This document shows positions 6,884-15,453 of a DNA stretch of 24,501 bases, in pieces. Both the position numbers and the translations under genes were made by a program. Origin of the DNA: an uncultured Clostridia bacterium (GTDB taxonomy: Bacteria > Bacillota > Clostridia > UMGS1810). The notes under the pieces are model-generated. The model did no database searches. It was given only the letters and a program-made list of their open reading frames with translations, and was not told the DNA's origin. Each line of letters starts with the position of its first letter. Within the stretch, counting starts at the first letter, position 1. The DNA lies in NCBI GenBank assembly GCA_937959315.1, contig CALGRC010000166.1:1-24501 (forward strand), given 5' to 3'.

Positions 6884-8865
6884 TTGTCCCCATGAATAAA
6901 CTGACCGTTTTCGGATTGCTCTTTCAAAAGGATTTGCTTATCAAACGGCTGATCAAAGCGGGCGTGGTACAGTTGGAACCGGCTGTCGAGCGGTTTGAGG
7001 GGCTGGACAGCCTGCAATCGGACACAGTGGCCCGGCAATTGGCAGATTGGGAAAACAATCTGGCAGCCGTATCGGACGCCATTGCGCTGCTTGCACCGTA
7101 TGATACGCGGAAAAAAGGCTTGTTTCCTCAAAAAAGGGTGCTGACTAAGCAGCAGAACCGCGAAATGGTCACCCGGCGGGAGGGCATCCAGAAAATGGCG
7201 GATGCGGTATCCAACTGCCAAAAACGCCTGGGCGAGCTCAAGACAGAGGAAAACCGCGTCCACAATGCAATAGAAGCTTTCCGGCCATGGACGGCATACG
7301 ACATTTACTTACAGGTGGATGGGACGCGGACGGTGGATGTGTTGACCGGCACTTTGCCGGCACAGGCTGATTTTGGGAAGCTGTTGTCTGATTTGCAGGG
7401 GCAAAAATGCGTGGTAGGGCAACTGGGCGAGGACAGCAAGCTGCGGTACCTGTCGGTCATCCGTGCAAAACACGGCGCGGAAGCAGCAGAAGCCCTGCTG
7501 AGGGAAGCCGGTTTTGCACGGGTGGATATGACGGCGTATACGCAGACGGTGCAGGATAATATCCAAAAGCTCCGGGAGCGGCTGGACGGTATTTCCCGGG
7601 AACGGGAAGAGCTTATAATGCAGCTAAAATCCTACGCGCCGCATTTGGAAGAGCTGGAATGGCTGCGGGATGCGCTGCGCATCGACTGCGACCGGAAAGC
7701 GGTGTATGAAAAGGCCGCCTGTACGCAGAGTACGGTTATTTTGTATGGTTATGTGCCGCAGCCGCAGGCCGCACGGGTCAAAGACGCCATAGAGTCTTCC
7801 CTGCGCGCAGTGGTCGTGGCGGAGCCGGTGCCGGATGGGGAAGAGTTCCCGGTACTGCTGCAAAACAGCAAGGCGGTAGAGCCATTTGAGGTAGTGACAG
7901 AGCTATACAGTATGCCGAAAGCGTCGCGCGGGGTAGATCCCAATACGGTGATGGCGCCCTTTTATTTCCTCTTTTTCGGGCTTATGCTCTCGGACGCCGC
8001 CTATGGCCTGATTTTGTCCATTGCCGGTTTTTTTATCCTTTGGCGTTATAAGCCTGAGGGGATGATGAAGAAGCTGATAGGCCTGTTGGCGATATGCGGT
8101 ATTTCTACCTTCGGATGGGGTATTTTGTTTGGCGGGTGGTTTGGCAATGTCGCCGAAGCGGTGACCAATGGGAAGTTTATTTTGCAGCCGGTGTGGTTCA
8201 ACCCGCTGGATAACCCGATGAAGCTGCTGATTTGGTCGTTTGTGCTGGGGTTTCTGCACATTTATGCGGCCATGGGGATGGATATTTACACCAAGTGGAA
8301 AAACGGGGCAAAAGCGGACGCAATCTTCGATACGGTACCGTGGCTGCTGGTACTCATTGGTTTGCCGCTGGCTGCCGCGCCGATGGGCGCCAGTATGATG
8401 GAAAGCGCCATCCCGCCCTCTGCCAGCGGCGTATTGACAAAAATGGGGCTTGTGCTTGCCATAGTGGGCGTTGCCGCACTGATTCTTACCCAGGGCCGGA
8501 AAGAAAAAAATATGTTTAAGAAATTGACCAAAGGGATATCGTCACTGTACGATATCACAGGTTATGTGTCGGATATCCTGTCCTATTCGCGGCTCCTGGC
8601 ATTGGGCCTGGCCACCGGTGTCATTGCCATGGTGGTCAATACCATGGGTACGCTGGCAGGTACCGACAATGCAGTGGGGATTATCCTGTTTGTCATTGTG
8701 TTTATCCTGGGGCATGCGCTCAACCTATCCATCAATGTGCTGGGTGCGTTTGTCCATTCCAGCAGGCTGCAATATGTAGAGTTTTTCGGCAAGTTTTATG
8801 AGGGCGGCGGCAAAGCCTTCCGGCCCTTTGCACAGCATACCAAATACGTGACGGTCAAAGAATAG
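6880..8865 (+). CDS. ntpI: V-type ATPase subunit I (a-subunit, Na+/H+ half-channel stator)
   Basis: Membrane stator of the V-ATPase; it holds the c-ring and peripheral stalks and provides the ion half-channels. Residues 1-340 form the soluble domain with coiled-coil segments (about 85-125 and 222-262). Residues about 357-640 carry the membrane helices. Key spots are R571 in SYSRLLALGLATG, close in position to the essential Arg573 of E. hirae NtpI, and R629 with E634 in SSRLQYVEFFGKF, again at the E. hirae position. GHALN (611-615) lies between them. The length of 661 is normal. The ATG at 6880 overlaps the ntpF stop; the ATG at 6892 is an alternative, but an MxxxM leader before KLTVFG is usual in this family. 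Confidence 0.94.
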   Translation: MIVPMNKLTVFGLLFQKDLLIKRLIKAGVVQLEPAVERFEGLDSLQSDTVARQLADWENNLAAVSDAIALLAPYDTRKKGLFPQKRVLTKQQNREMVTRREGIQKMADAVSNCQKRLGELKTEENRVHNAIEAFRPWTAYDIYLQVDGTRTVDVLTGTLPAQADFGKLLSDLQGQKCVVGQLGEDSKLRYLSVIRAKHGAEAAEALLREAGFARVDMTAYTQTVQDNIQKLRERLDGISREREELIMQLKSYAPHLEELEWLRDALRIDCDRKAVYEKAACTQSTVILYGYVPQPQAARVKDAIESSLRAVVVAEPVPDGEEFPVLLQNSKAVEPFEVVTELYSMPKASRGVDPNTVMAPFYFLFFGLMLSDAAYGLILSIAGFFILWRYKPEGMMKKLIGLLAICGISTFGWGILFGGWFGNVAEAVTNGKFILQPVWFNPLDNPMKLLIWSFVLGFLHIYAAMGMDIYTKWKNGAKADAIFDTVPWLLVLIGLPLAAAPMGASMMESAIPPSASGVLTKMGLVLAIVGVAALILTQGRKEKNMFKKLTKGISSLYDITGYVSDILSYSRLLALGLATGVIAMVVNTMGTLAGTDNAVGIILFVIVFILGHALNLSINVLGAFVHSSRLQYVEFFGKFYEGGGKAFRPFAQHTKYVTVKE

Positions 8866-8876
8866 GAGGATGGAAC

Positions 8877-9365
8877 ATGAATTGGTTTGATTTGCTTTTG
8901 AATGGGACTTTTTTGGCGGTGTTGGGTGCGGTATTGGCCGTGAGCCTGGCGGGGGTCGGTTCGGCAAAAGGGGTTGGCCTAGTGGGCGAAAAAGCTGCGG
9001 GCTTGATTACCGAAGACCCGGATAAATTCGGGCAGGCGCTGATTTTGCAGCTTCTTCCCGGTACGCAGGGTATTTATGGCTTGCTGACGGCGTTTATCAT
9101 CCTGTTTAACATCGGTATCATCGGCGGCAGCCCCAAGGATTTGACAACGGTGCAGGGGCTGCAGTATTTTGCGGCGGCGTTGCCTATGGCAATTGTCGGC
9201 TATTTGAGCGCCATTGCCCAGGGGCGCGTTTCGGCGGCTGCCATTGGCATCATTGCAAAAAAACCGGAGGAAATGGCAAAGGGCATCACTTTTGCGGCCA
9301 TGGTGGAAACCTATGCGGTGCTGGCGCTGCTCATTTCCATTCTCGCGATATTCGGGATCAAATAA
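8877..9365 (+). CDS. ntpK: V-type Na+-ATPase proteolipid, subunit K (rotor ring)
   Basis: A 162-residue tandem-duplicated proteolipid with four membrane helices (about 10-34, 52-80, 95-122 and 137-160). The second hairpin carries the ion-binding carboxylate E144 in MVETYAVLA. The first hairpin has LLPGTQGIYG (59-68) and no acidic residue in its second helix. L60, T63, Q64, Q115 and E144 line up with L61, T64, Q65, Q110 and E139, the Na+ ligands in the E. hirae K-ring, so Na+ is the predicted coupling ion. The loop between helices 2 and 3 (IIGGSPKDLT region) is about six residues longer than in E. hirae. AGGAGGA (8864-8870) sits 6 bases before the ATG, a near-ideal ribosome site that suits a subunit needed in many copies. 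Confidence 0.94.
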   Translation: MNWFDLLLNGTFLAVLGAVLAVSLAGVGSAKGVGLVGEKAAGLITEDPDKFGQALILQLLPGTQGIYGLLTAFIILFNIGIIGGSPKDLTTVQGLQYFAAALPMAIVGYLSAIAQGRVSAAAIGIIAKKPEEMAKGITFAAMVETYAVLALLISILAIFGIK

Positions 9366-9404
9366 AACCGCTTGGCGGCTGGCTTTTTTGAAAGGAGGCG
9401 TCAA

Positions 9405-10139
9405 ATGGAAGGAAATGAAAAGCTCATCATCGACAGCATTTTAGAGGAATCCGCTGCCTTTGCCGAACGTACGGAAAAAGCGGCGCAGAAAGAGGCGGAA
9501 GCTATGCTTGCGGCTGCGCGCGCTGATGCGGCGGCGGTGAAACAGGCGCTGCTCAGCGGGGCGGAAAAACAGTTGGCAGAAAAGAAAGAACGGATACTTG
9601 CTGCCGCGCGGCTGGATGGGAAGAAACAGATACTGGAGGAAAAACAGCGGCTGCTCGCGCAGGTGATTGATATGGCTGTGGAAAAGATTATATCTTTGCC
9701 TGATCAGGAGTACCTGGCAGTGATCGAGCGGATGCTTGTTGGCGCAGTGAGTGAAAACATCGGTGTGTCCGACCATTTTGCTGTGATTGTATCGCCGCTG
9801 GATAAACAGCGTATCAGCGGCACATTTGTCGAAAGGGTCAACCGGTCGCTCAACGCGGCAGAATTCCCTGCGTTCAAGCAGCCGCTTGACTGGGCGCAAA
9901 AAATGATTGTGGGCGCTTTTGCTGGCGGAAGCGGTGAGCGGCTGACAGAAAATTTTGTAAAAAAAGCGGGAAAACAGTTACAGGGCATCACGCTTACGGG
10001 TTCAGAAGAACAGCGGGACATTGGCCCGGGTTTTATATTGCAGGCGGGCAGGATAGAAATAAACTGTACGTTTGCTGCAATTGTCCGCAGCCGCCGCGAT
10101 GCATTGGAAGAATTGGCCGCGCGCATATTGTTTTCGTAA
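9405..10139 (+). CDS. ntpE: V-type ATPase peripheral stalk subunit E
   Basis: A 244-residue soluble protein. Residues 1-105 are a long charged coiled coil that pairs with NtpF; the rest is the globular head that binds A/B. The family end motif is visible as GPGFILQAGRIEINCTFAAIV followed by a helix ending in LF. The start at 9405 is chosen because AAAGGAGG (9391-9398) sits 6 bases upstream; a longer in-frame form from 9372 would add residues of no family likeness. At 244 residues it is longer than the roughly 200 of E. hirae NtpE, with the extra material around residues 130-195. The 39-base gap after ntpK is the longest inside the ntp operon. Confidence 0.9.
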   Translation: MEGNEKLIIDSILEESAAFAERTEKAAQKEAEAMLAAARADAAAVKQALLSGAEKQLAEKKERILAAARLDGKKQILEEKQRLLAQVIDMAVEKIISLPDQEYLAVIERMLVGAVSENIGVSDHFAVIVSPLDKQRISGTFVERVNRSLNAAEFPAFKQPLDWAQKMIVGAFAGGSGERLTENFVKKAGKQLQGITLTGSEEQRDIGPGFILQAGRIEINCTFAAIVRSRRDALEELAARILFS

Positions 10140-10152
10140 AGGGGGCATACGG

Positions 10153-11133
10153 ATGGGAAGGTATGACGACACCGCGTATGCCTATGCGGTCGGGCGGATT
10201 CAGGCGGTTGAAACGGGGCTGCTGGACGATGGCAAACTGGAACAGATGATAGCCGCGCGGACATTTGACGAGGCTTACCGGATGCTTTCCGAGGCGGATT
10301 ACGACACTGCGCTGCCCTTTGAAGAGGCGCTCAAACAAGCGTTAGACCGTACCTATGCGCTATTGGAGGAGCTTGCGCCTGACAAGCATTTAATGGATAT
10401 TTTTTTACTGAAAAATGATTACCACAATTTAAAAGTGCTGATTAAACAGGAGTTTTTGCCACTGGATGCCGTACAGGATACAAATTGCCTGATTGCAAAC
10501 GGTTCTATGCCGGCGGACGAGTTGGCGGCGCTGTTTGCCAACCGGCAGTTCGGGAAGCTGCATCCCGTCATGCGGCAGGCGGTAGAGGAAGCTATTTCCA
10601 GTATGCAGACGGCAGGCGACCCGCAGCAAATAGATTTGTTGCTGGACCGCGCCCTTTATCGTCAGATGGCGGCGCTGGCAGGGCAAATGGACAACGCGTT
10701 TGTATCCGGATGGGTGGCGCGCATGGCAGATACCACCAATATCCGTACCTGTGTGCGGGTGCGGCGGATGGGAAAAGGCGCAGCGTTCTTAGAACAAGCG
10801 TTGCTGCCGTGCGGAGATTTGCCTGTTTCGCTGTTTTTAAACGGATGTTCCGGGCCGCTGGACGCATTTGCCCAAGCGCTGTCGGCTACCCGTTATGCGG
10901 CGGTGGCGGCAGATGGCTTAGACATCCCGCCCGGCCTGCTGGAAAAGAAATGCGGGCGGTTTTTGATGGAGTATGTGATGGAGGCACGGTATGTGCCGCT
11001 GGGGCTAGAGCCGCTTGTTGGGTACCTGCTTAAAAAGGAAGAGGAGATCAAGGCTGTGCGGGTGATATTGGTTGGTAAGAAAAACCATCTGGACGCAGCA
11101 GCTATCCGGGAAAGGGTTGGTGCAGATGGCTGA
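10153..11133 (+). CDS. ntpC: V-type ATPase subunit C (d-subunit, rotor cap)
   Basis: Soluble funnel-shaped subunit that joins the central shaft (D and F subunits) to the proteolipid ring. The 326-residue protein is mostly helical. The best family block is DIFLLKNDYHNLKVLIKQEF (82-101); an ADTTNIRTCVRVRRMGKG block (from about base 10723) and an LVGYLLKKEEEIKAVRVIL-type end are also typical. AAAGGGGG (10138-10145) stands 7 bases before the ATG, which excludes the longer in-frame form from 10072 that would overlap ntpE. Its last 8 bases overlap the start of ntpG, suggesting coupled translation. Confidence 0.93.
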   Translation: MGRYDDTAYAYAVGRIQAVETGLLDDGKLEQMIAARTFDEAYRMLSEADYDTALPFEEALKQALDRTYALLEELAPDKHLMDIFLLKNDYHNLKVLIKQEFLPLDAVQDTNCLIANGSMPADELAALFANRQFGKLHPVMRQAVEEAISSMQTAGDPQQIDLLLDRALYRQMAALAGQMDNAFVSGWVARMADTTNIRTCVRVRRMGKGAAFLEQALLPCGDLPVSLFLNGCSGPLDAFAQALSATRYAAVAADGLDIPPGLLEKKCGRFLMEYVMEARYVPLGLEPLVGYLLKKEEEIKAVRVILVGKKNHLDAAAIRERVGADG

Positions 11134-11449
11134 TATTGCAGTGATTGGCGATAAAGACAGCGTACAGGGGTTTTTGGCGCTGGGATTATCTGTATATACG
11201 GAACCCGACCCGGGCAGTGCGGAAGAACGGTTGAAAAGCCTGGCGCGCGAAGGGTGCGCAATTATCTATATCACAGAAAATTTGGCACAGCACATGATGG
11301 ATACCATTGCACGTTACAGTGCATCCAGGCTGCCGGCGGTCATTTTGATTCCCAACAATGCCGGTCCGCTGGGGCTCGGGATGACTGGCGTTAAAAAATC
11401 GGTGGAACGCGCGGTCGGAGCGGACATTTTGTTCGGCAATGACGCATGA
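11126..11449 (+). CDS. ntpG: V-type ATPase central stalk subunit F (NtpG)
   Basis: A small soluble Rossmann-like protein of 107 residues. The family pattern is clear: an N-terminal strand ADIAVIGDKDSV, then LALGL, the conserved IIYITE, and the end block PAVILIPNNAGPLGLG. It binds subunit D in the central rotor shaft. AAAGGG (11111-11116) lies 9 bases before the ATG, and the start overlaps the end of ntpC by 8 bases. Naming follows the E. hirae order (NtpG there is subunit F in Thermus). Confidence 0.92.
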   Translation: MADIAVIGDKDSVQGFLALGLSVYTEPDPGSAEERLKSLAREGCAIIYITENLAQHMMDTIARYSASRLPAVILIPNNAGPLGLGMTGVKKSVERAVGADILFGNDA

Positions 11450-11474
11450 TTTGGGGATAGAGGAGGAAAGAGGA

Positions 11475-13265
11475 ATGGCACAGGACATAGAGAAGGCCGG
11501 CGTCATTGTCAAAGTTTCCGGCCCGCTGGTGGTGGCAGACCACATGCGGCATGCCAATATGTTTGACGTGGTGCGGGTGAGCGACTTGGGGCTGATAGGC
11601 GAAATTATTGAGATGCGCGGAGAGGAAGCATCCATACAGGTGTACGAGGAAACCCAGGGCCTTGGGCCGGGTGAGCAGGTGGTGTCCACGTATGCGCCGC
11701 TGTCGGTGGAGCTGGGGCCGGGGCTTTTAGAGCAGATATACGATGGTATCCAGCGTCCGCTGGAAGCGATGATGGAGCAGACCGGCAGCAATATCACCCG
11801 TGGTGTGAAGGTGGAAGCGCTGGACAAGAGCAGGAAATGGGAATTCCATCCAGCCGCAAAGCCGGGCGATAAGGTGGAGGCGGGAGATATCATTGGTACC
11901 GTGCAGGAAACGGTGGTTGTGGAGCACCGGATTATGGTGCCGTTTGGCATATCTGGTGTGATAGAAGAAATCTATGAAGGCAGTTTTACCATTTTGGATA
12001 CAGTGTGTGTGCTGCGGAGCGGGGATGGGAAAAAACACAACCTTTGTATGATGCAAAAGTGGCCGGTGCGGCGCGGGCGTCCTTATAAGGAAAAATTGCC
12101 GCCGGAGGAACCGCTGATTACCGGGCAGCGGGTGATTGATACCTTTTTCCCCATTGCCAAGGGCGGCGTGGCGGCTGTGCCGGGGCCGTTTGGCAGCGGG
12201 AAAACGGTGGTGCAGCACCAGCTTGCTAAGTGGGCGGATGCGGACATTGTAGTGTACATTGGCTGCGGTGAACGCGGCAATGAGATGACTGACGTGCTGC
12301 TGGAATTCCCGGAACTCAAAGACCCCAAGACGGGGGAATCGCTGATGAAACGGACCGTGCTGATAGCCAATACTTCCGATATGCCGGTAGCGGCGCGGGA
12401 AGCGAGTATTTATACCGGCATTACCATTGCAGAGTATTTCCGTGATATGGGTTATTCAGTAGCATTGATGGCCGATTCCACATCCCGCTGGGCGGAAGCG
12501 CTCCGCGAGATGAGCGGACGGCTGGAAGAAATGCCTGGCGAAGAAGGGTACCCAGCATATTTGGCGTCCCGTTTGGCGCAGTTTTATGAACGCGCGGGTA
12601 AAGTGGTTTCGCTGGGGCAGGAAGGACGTGTGGGCGCGCTGTCAGTCATTGGCGCGGTATCTCCGCCGGGCGGCGACCTGTCTGAGCCGGTGACGCAGGC
12701 GACGCTGCGCATTGTCAAAGTTTTTTGGGGGCTGGATTCCTCCCTTGCCTACCAGCGGCATTTCCCGGCAATCCATTGGCTTAACTCTTATTCGCTTTAC
12801 CAGGATCGGGTAGATGTATGGGCGGATGAAAATGTCGCGCGCAACTGGTCAGATTTGCGTGCCAGCATGATGCGTATCCTCGGCGAAGAGGCAGAATTGC
12901 AGGAAATTGTCAGTTTGGTCGGCGTGGACGCGCTTTCCAAAGATGACCGGCTGACATTGGAAACCGCCAAGATTGTGCGCGAGGATTATTTGCACCAAAA
13001 TGCATTCCACGAGGTGGATACCTATACGTCGCTGTTTAAGCAATACCGGATGTTGGAGCTGATCGCACAGTTTTATGAAAAGGGCAAGCAGGCGCTGGCC
13101 GCCGGTGCAAATATCGAAGAAATTATCGCCATTCCTGCACGGGAACGGATTGGCCGCGCAAAGTATGTGGAAGAAAAACAGGTACATGCAGTATTTGGGG
13201 AAATAGAACAGCAGATTTCCAGCCAGTTGGCAGAATTGGAAGAAAAGGGAGGTGAGGATGCGTGA
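11475..13265 (+). CDS. ntpA: V-type ATPase catalytic subunit A
   Basis: Catalytic nucleotide-binding subunit of the V1 head, 596 residues. The Walker A loop is GPFGSGKT (237-244, Lys243). IGCGERGNE (262-270) supplies the catalytic Glu266, and the non-homologous bulge region typical of V/A-type A subunits (about 110-200) is present. LMADSTSRWAEALREMSGRL follows Walker B. AGGAGG (11461-11466) with further AG-rich sequence precedes the ATG at 11475. An in-frame ATG at 11439 would overlap ntpG and lacks its own SD, so it is not chosen. The stop overlaps the GTG of ntpB. Confidence 0.97.
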   Translation: MAQDIEKAGVIVKVSGPLVVADHMRHANMFDVVRVSDLGLIGEIIEMRGEEASIQVYEETQGLGPGEQVVSTYAPLSVELGPGLLEQIYDGIQRPLEAMMEQTGSNITRGVKVEALDKSRKWEFHPAAKPGDKVEAGDIIGTVQETVVVEHRIMVPFGISGVIEEIYEGSFTILDTVCVLRSGDGKKHNLCMMQKWPVRRGRPYKEKLPPEEPLITGQRVIDTFFPIAKGGVAAVPGPFGSGKTVVQHQLAKWADADIVVYIGCGERGNEMTDVLLEFPELKDPKTGESLMKRTVLIANTSDMPVAAREASIYTGITIAEYFRDMGYSVALMADSTSRWAEALREMSGRLEEMPGEEGYPAYLASRLAQFYERAGKVVSLGQEGRVGALSVIGAVSPPGGDLSEPVTQATLRIVKVFWGLDSSLAYQRHFPAIHWLNSYSLYQDRVDVWADENVARNWSDLRASMMRILGEEAELQEIVSLVGVDALSKDDRLTLETAKIVREDYLHQNAFHEVDTYTSLFKQYRMLELIAQFYEKGKQALAAGANIEEIIAIPARERIGRAKYVEEKQVHAVFGEIEQQISSQLAELEEKGGEDA

Positions 13266-14623
13266 AGGAGTATAAGACCATAGAAGAAGTGGCCGGACCG
13301 CTGATGCTGGTAAGGCAGGTAGAGGGCGTCAAGTATTATGAACTGGGCGAAATAGAACTGGCAAACGGTGAAATCCGCCGGTGCCGTGTGCTCGAAATTG
13401 ACCGGGATAAAGCATTGGTGCAGTTGTTTGAGAGCTCTGCCGGTATCAACCTGGGGGAAGGCAAGGTGCGTTTTCTGGGCCATGCGATGGATTTGCCGGT
13501 TTCCGAGGACATGCTGGGACGGGTGTTTTCCGGGATGGGCGTCCCCATTGACGGCGGGCCCAATATCATTCCTGAAAAACGGCTGGATATCAATGGCATT
13601 CCTATGAACCCTGCTGCACGCAATTATCCTTCCGAGTTTATTCAAACAGGGATATCGGCCATTGACGGCCTAAATACGCTGGTGCGCGGGCAAAAGCTGC
13701 CTATCTTTTCGGCATCCGGGCTTCCGCATGCAAATTTGGCGGCACAGATTGCCCGGCAGGCGCAGGTGCGTGGCACGGAAGGCCAGTTCGCCGTTGTGTT
13801 TGCCGCGGTGGGTATCACGTTTGAGGAAGCTGATTTTTTCATTTCTGATTTTAAAAAGACCGGCGCTATTGACCGGGCGGTTTTGTTTATCAACCTGGCA
13901 AATGATCCGGCGGTGGAACGTATTTCCACGCCGCGTATGGCGCTGACTGCCGCCGAATACCTGGCGTTTGAAAAGGGTATGCATGTGCTCACGATTATGA
14001 CCGATATCACCAATTATGCCGAGGCGCTGCGCGAGGTGTCGGCGGCGCGCAAGGAAGTGCCGGGGCGGCGGGGGTACCCAGGTTACATGTATACCGATTT
14101 GGCAACCTTATATGAACGCGCCGGACGCAAAAAGGGGAGCGATGGCTCTATTACGCTGATACCGATACTCACTATGCCGGAAGAGGACAAGACGCACCCG
14201 ATTCCCGATTTGACCGGGTATATCACCGAAGGCCAGATTATCCTGTCGCGGGATTTGTACCGCAAGGGTGTGACCCCGCCCATTGATGTGCTGCCGTCGC
14301 TGTCGCGGTTAAAGGACAAGGGGATCGGCCGCGGCAAAACGCGCGAAGATCACGCCGATACCATGAACCAATTGTTTTCCGCTTATGCGCGGGGGAAAGA
14401 AGCCAAGGAACTGATGGTTATTTTGGGTGAAGCGGCGCTGACCGATATGGATAAGCTGTATGCCAAATTTGCCGATGAGTTTGAAGCTAGGTATGTGTCG
14501 CAGGGGTATGCAAAAAACCGCAGTATAGAAGAGACGCTGGATTTGGGCTGGGAGCTTTTGCGGATATTGCCGAAGTCAGAGCTCAAACGGATCCGCGACG
14601 AATATTTGGAACAATACTATTAA
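13262..14623 (+). CDS. ntpB: V-type ATPase regulatory subunit B
   Basis: Non-catalytic partner of subunit A in the V1 hexamer, 453 residues. The P-loop is degenerate (SASGLPHANLAAQ, 150-162), as in all B subunits. R349 in PSLSRLKDKG corresponds to the arginine finger of the family. The blocks EFIQTGISAIDGLNTLVRGQ and EVPGRRGYPGYMYTDLATLY are strongly conserved. The start is a GTG overlapping the ntpA TGA as GTGA, with GGGAGGTGA (13247-13255) ahead of it. An ATG at 13258 is in another frame and irrelevant. The GTG form gives the family N-terminus (KEYKTIEEVAGPL). Confidence 0.97.
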   Translation: MKEYKTIEEVAGPLMLVRQVEGVKYYELGEIELANGEIRRCRVLEIDRDKALVQLFESSAGINLGEGKVRFLGHAMDLPVSEDMLGRVFSGMGVPIDGGPNIIPEKRLDINGIPMNPAARNYPSEFIQTGISAIDGLNTLVRGQKLPIFSASGLPHANLAAQIARQAQVRGTEGQFAVVFAAVGITFEEADFFISDFKKTGAIDRAVLFINLANDPAVERISTPRMALTAAEYLAFEKGMHVLTIMTDITNYAEALREVSAARKEVPGRRGYPGYMYTDLATLYERAGRKKGSDGSITLIPILTMPEEDKTHPIPDLTGYITEGQIILSRDLYRKGVTPPIDVLPSLSRLKDKGIGRGKTREDHADTMNQLFSAYARGKEAKELMVILGEAALTDMDKLYAKFADEFEARYVSQGYAKNRSIEETLDLGWELLRILPKSELKRIRDEYLEQYY

Positions 14624-14636
14624 TGGGGGTGGAACC

Positions 14637-15308
14637 ATGGCACAGCAGCGGGTAAACCCCACGCGCATGGAGCTGACGCGGCTGAAAAAACGGCTGAAAA
14701 CGGCTATGCGCGGGCATAAATTATTAAAAGATAAACTAGATGAGCTCATGAAACAGTTTTTGGATATTGTGCGCCAGAACAAAGAAAAGCGCGAAGTGGT
14801 AGAGCGCGGCCTTGCTGGGGCTAACGCAAGTTTCCTTATGGCGCGTGCGCTCATGAGTGATGTCTCTATGGAAGAAGCGCTCATGTTTCCCAAGCAGGCG
14901 GTATCCCTTTCAGTAGGTATTAAGAATATCATGAGCGTGCATGTACCAGATTTTGCATTTGAAACGGCAAACAGCGACCCATCCAGTAATTATGCCTATG
15001 GGTTTGCTTCAACATCCGGCGAACTGGATGACGCTATCGGCAAGCTGTCGTCCACCCTTTCGGATATGCTTGCGCTGGCACAGCTAGAAAAGGCAGCGCA
15101 GCTATTGTCGGTGGAGATTGAAAAAACCCGCCGGCGGGTCAATGCGCTGGAATATGTGATGATTCCCAATTTGCAGGCCAACATCAAAGCCATTACTATG
15201 AAACTGGATGAAAATGAGCGCGGCAATTTGACCCGTTTGATGAAAGTTAAGGATATGATGCTAAAGGCTTCGATAGAGGCGCGGCAGCGGGGAGAAAGCG
15301 GTTTTTAA
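14637..15308 (+). CDS. ntpD: V-type ATPase central shaft subunit D
   Basis: A 223-residue antiparallel coiled-coil rotor shaft, the V-ATPase counterpart of F-ATPase gamma. The N-terminal helix NPTRMELTRLKKRLKTA (6-22), with GHKLLKDKLDELM after it, and the C-terminal helix RRRVNALEYVMIPNLQANIK are diagnostic. GGGGGTGG (14625-14632) precedes the ATG, 13 bases after the ntpB stop. It is the last gene of the operon: no ntpH or ntpJ follows, and a strong terminator begins a few bases after the stop codon. Confidence 0.96.
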   Translation: MAQQRVNPTRMELTRLKKRLKTAMRGHKLLKDKLDELMKQFLDIVRQNKEKREVVERGLAGANASFLMARALMSDVSMEEALMFPKQAVSLSVGIKNIMSVHVPDFAFETANSDPSSNYAYGFASTSGELDDAIGKLSSTLSDMLALAQLEKAAQLLSVEIEKTRRRVNALEYVMIPNLQANIKAITMKLDENERGNLTRLMKVKDMMLKASIEARQRGESGF

Positions 15309-15312
15309 AAAA

Positions 15313-15342
15313 AGCAGGCGGAAAAATCCGCCTGCTTTTTTT
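15313..15342 (+). terminator. strong intrinsic terminator of the V-ATPase operon
   Basis: AGCAGGCGGA (15313-15322), an AAAA loop and TCCGCCTGCT (15327-15336) form a perfect 10-bp stem followed by a run of Ts to 15342. A-rich sequence before it makes it partly two-way. Confidence 0.95.
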
Positions 15343-15384
15343 ACTGTAATCTGGATAGGAGGGCTGGAAATGATAAACTTTTTA

Positions 15385-15413
15385 TTGAAATTTCGCCAAT
15401 CAGATTATATAAT
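15385..15413 (+). promoter_or_regulatory. sigma-A promoter of the fucosidase gene
   Basis: TTGAAA (15385-15390), a 17-bp spacer and TATAAT (15408-15413). The start point should lie near 15420, giving a leader of about 80 bases that contains two inverted repeats. Confidence 0.85.
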
Positions 15414-15416
15414 AAA

Positions 15417-15432
15417 CCTATTGAAAAATAGG
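15417..15432 (+). promoter_or_regulatory. perfect inverted repeat spanning the predicted fucosidase transcription start
   Basis: CCTATT - GAAA - AATAGG is a perfect 6-bp inverted repeat across the predicted +1 base. As DNA it stands where a repressor operator often lies; as RNA only a part would be transcribed if the start is at 15420. Its GAAA centre would make a stable GNRA tetraloop if transcription starts a few bases earlier. Confidence 0.45.
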
Positions 15433-15434
15433 CG

Positions 15435-15453
15435 GGCGGATGGAGCCTCCGCC
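15435..15453 (+). repeat. leader hairpin upstream of fucosidase
   Basis: GGCGGA (15435-15440) pairs with TCCGCC (15448-15453) around a 7-base loop in the 5' untranslated region. An A run rather than a T run follows, so it is not a terminator on this strand. It may shape the leader or be a regulator site. Confidence 0.4.

Noticed and set aside
11186..11950. 254-codon minus-strand open frame across ntpG and ntpA
   Set aside because: Serine/proline-rich antisense shadow of two certain V-ATPase genes.
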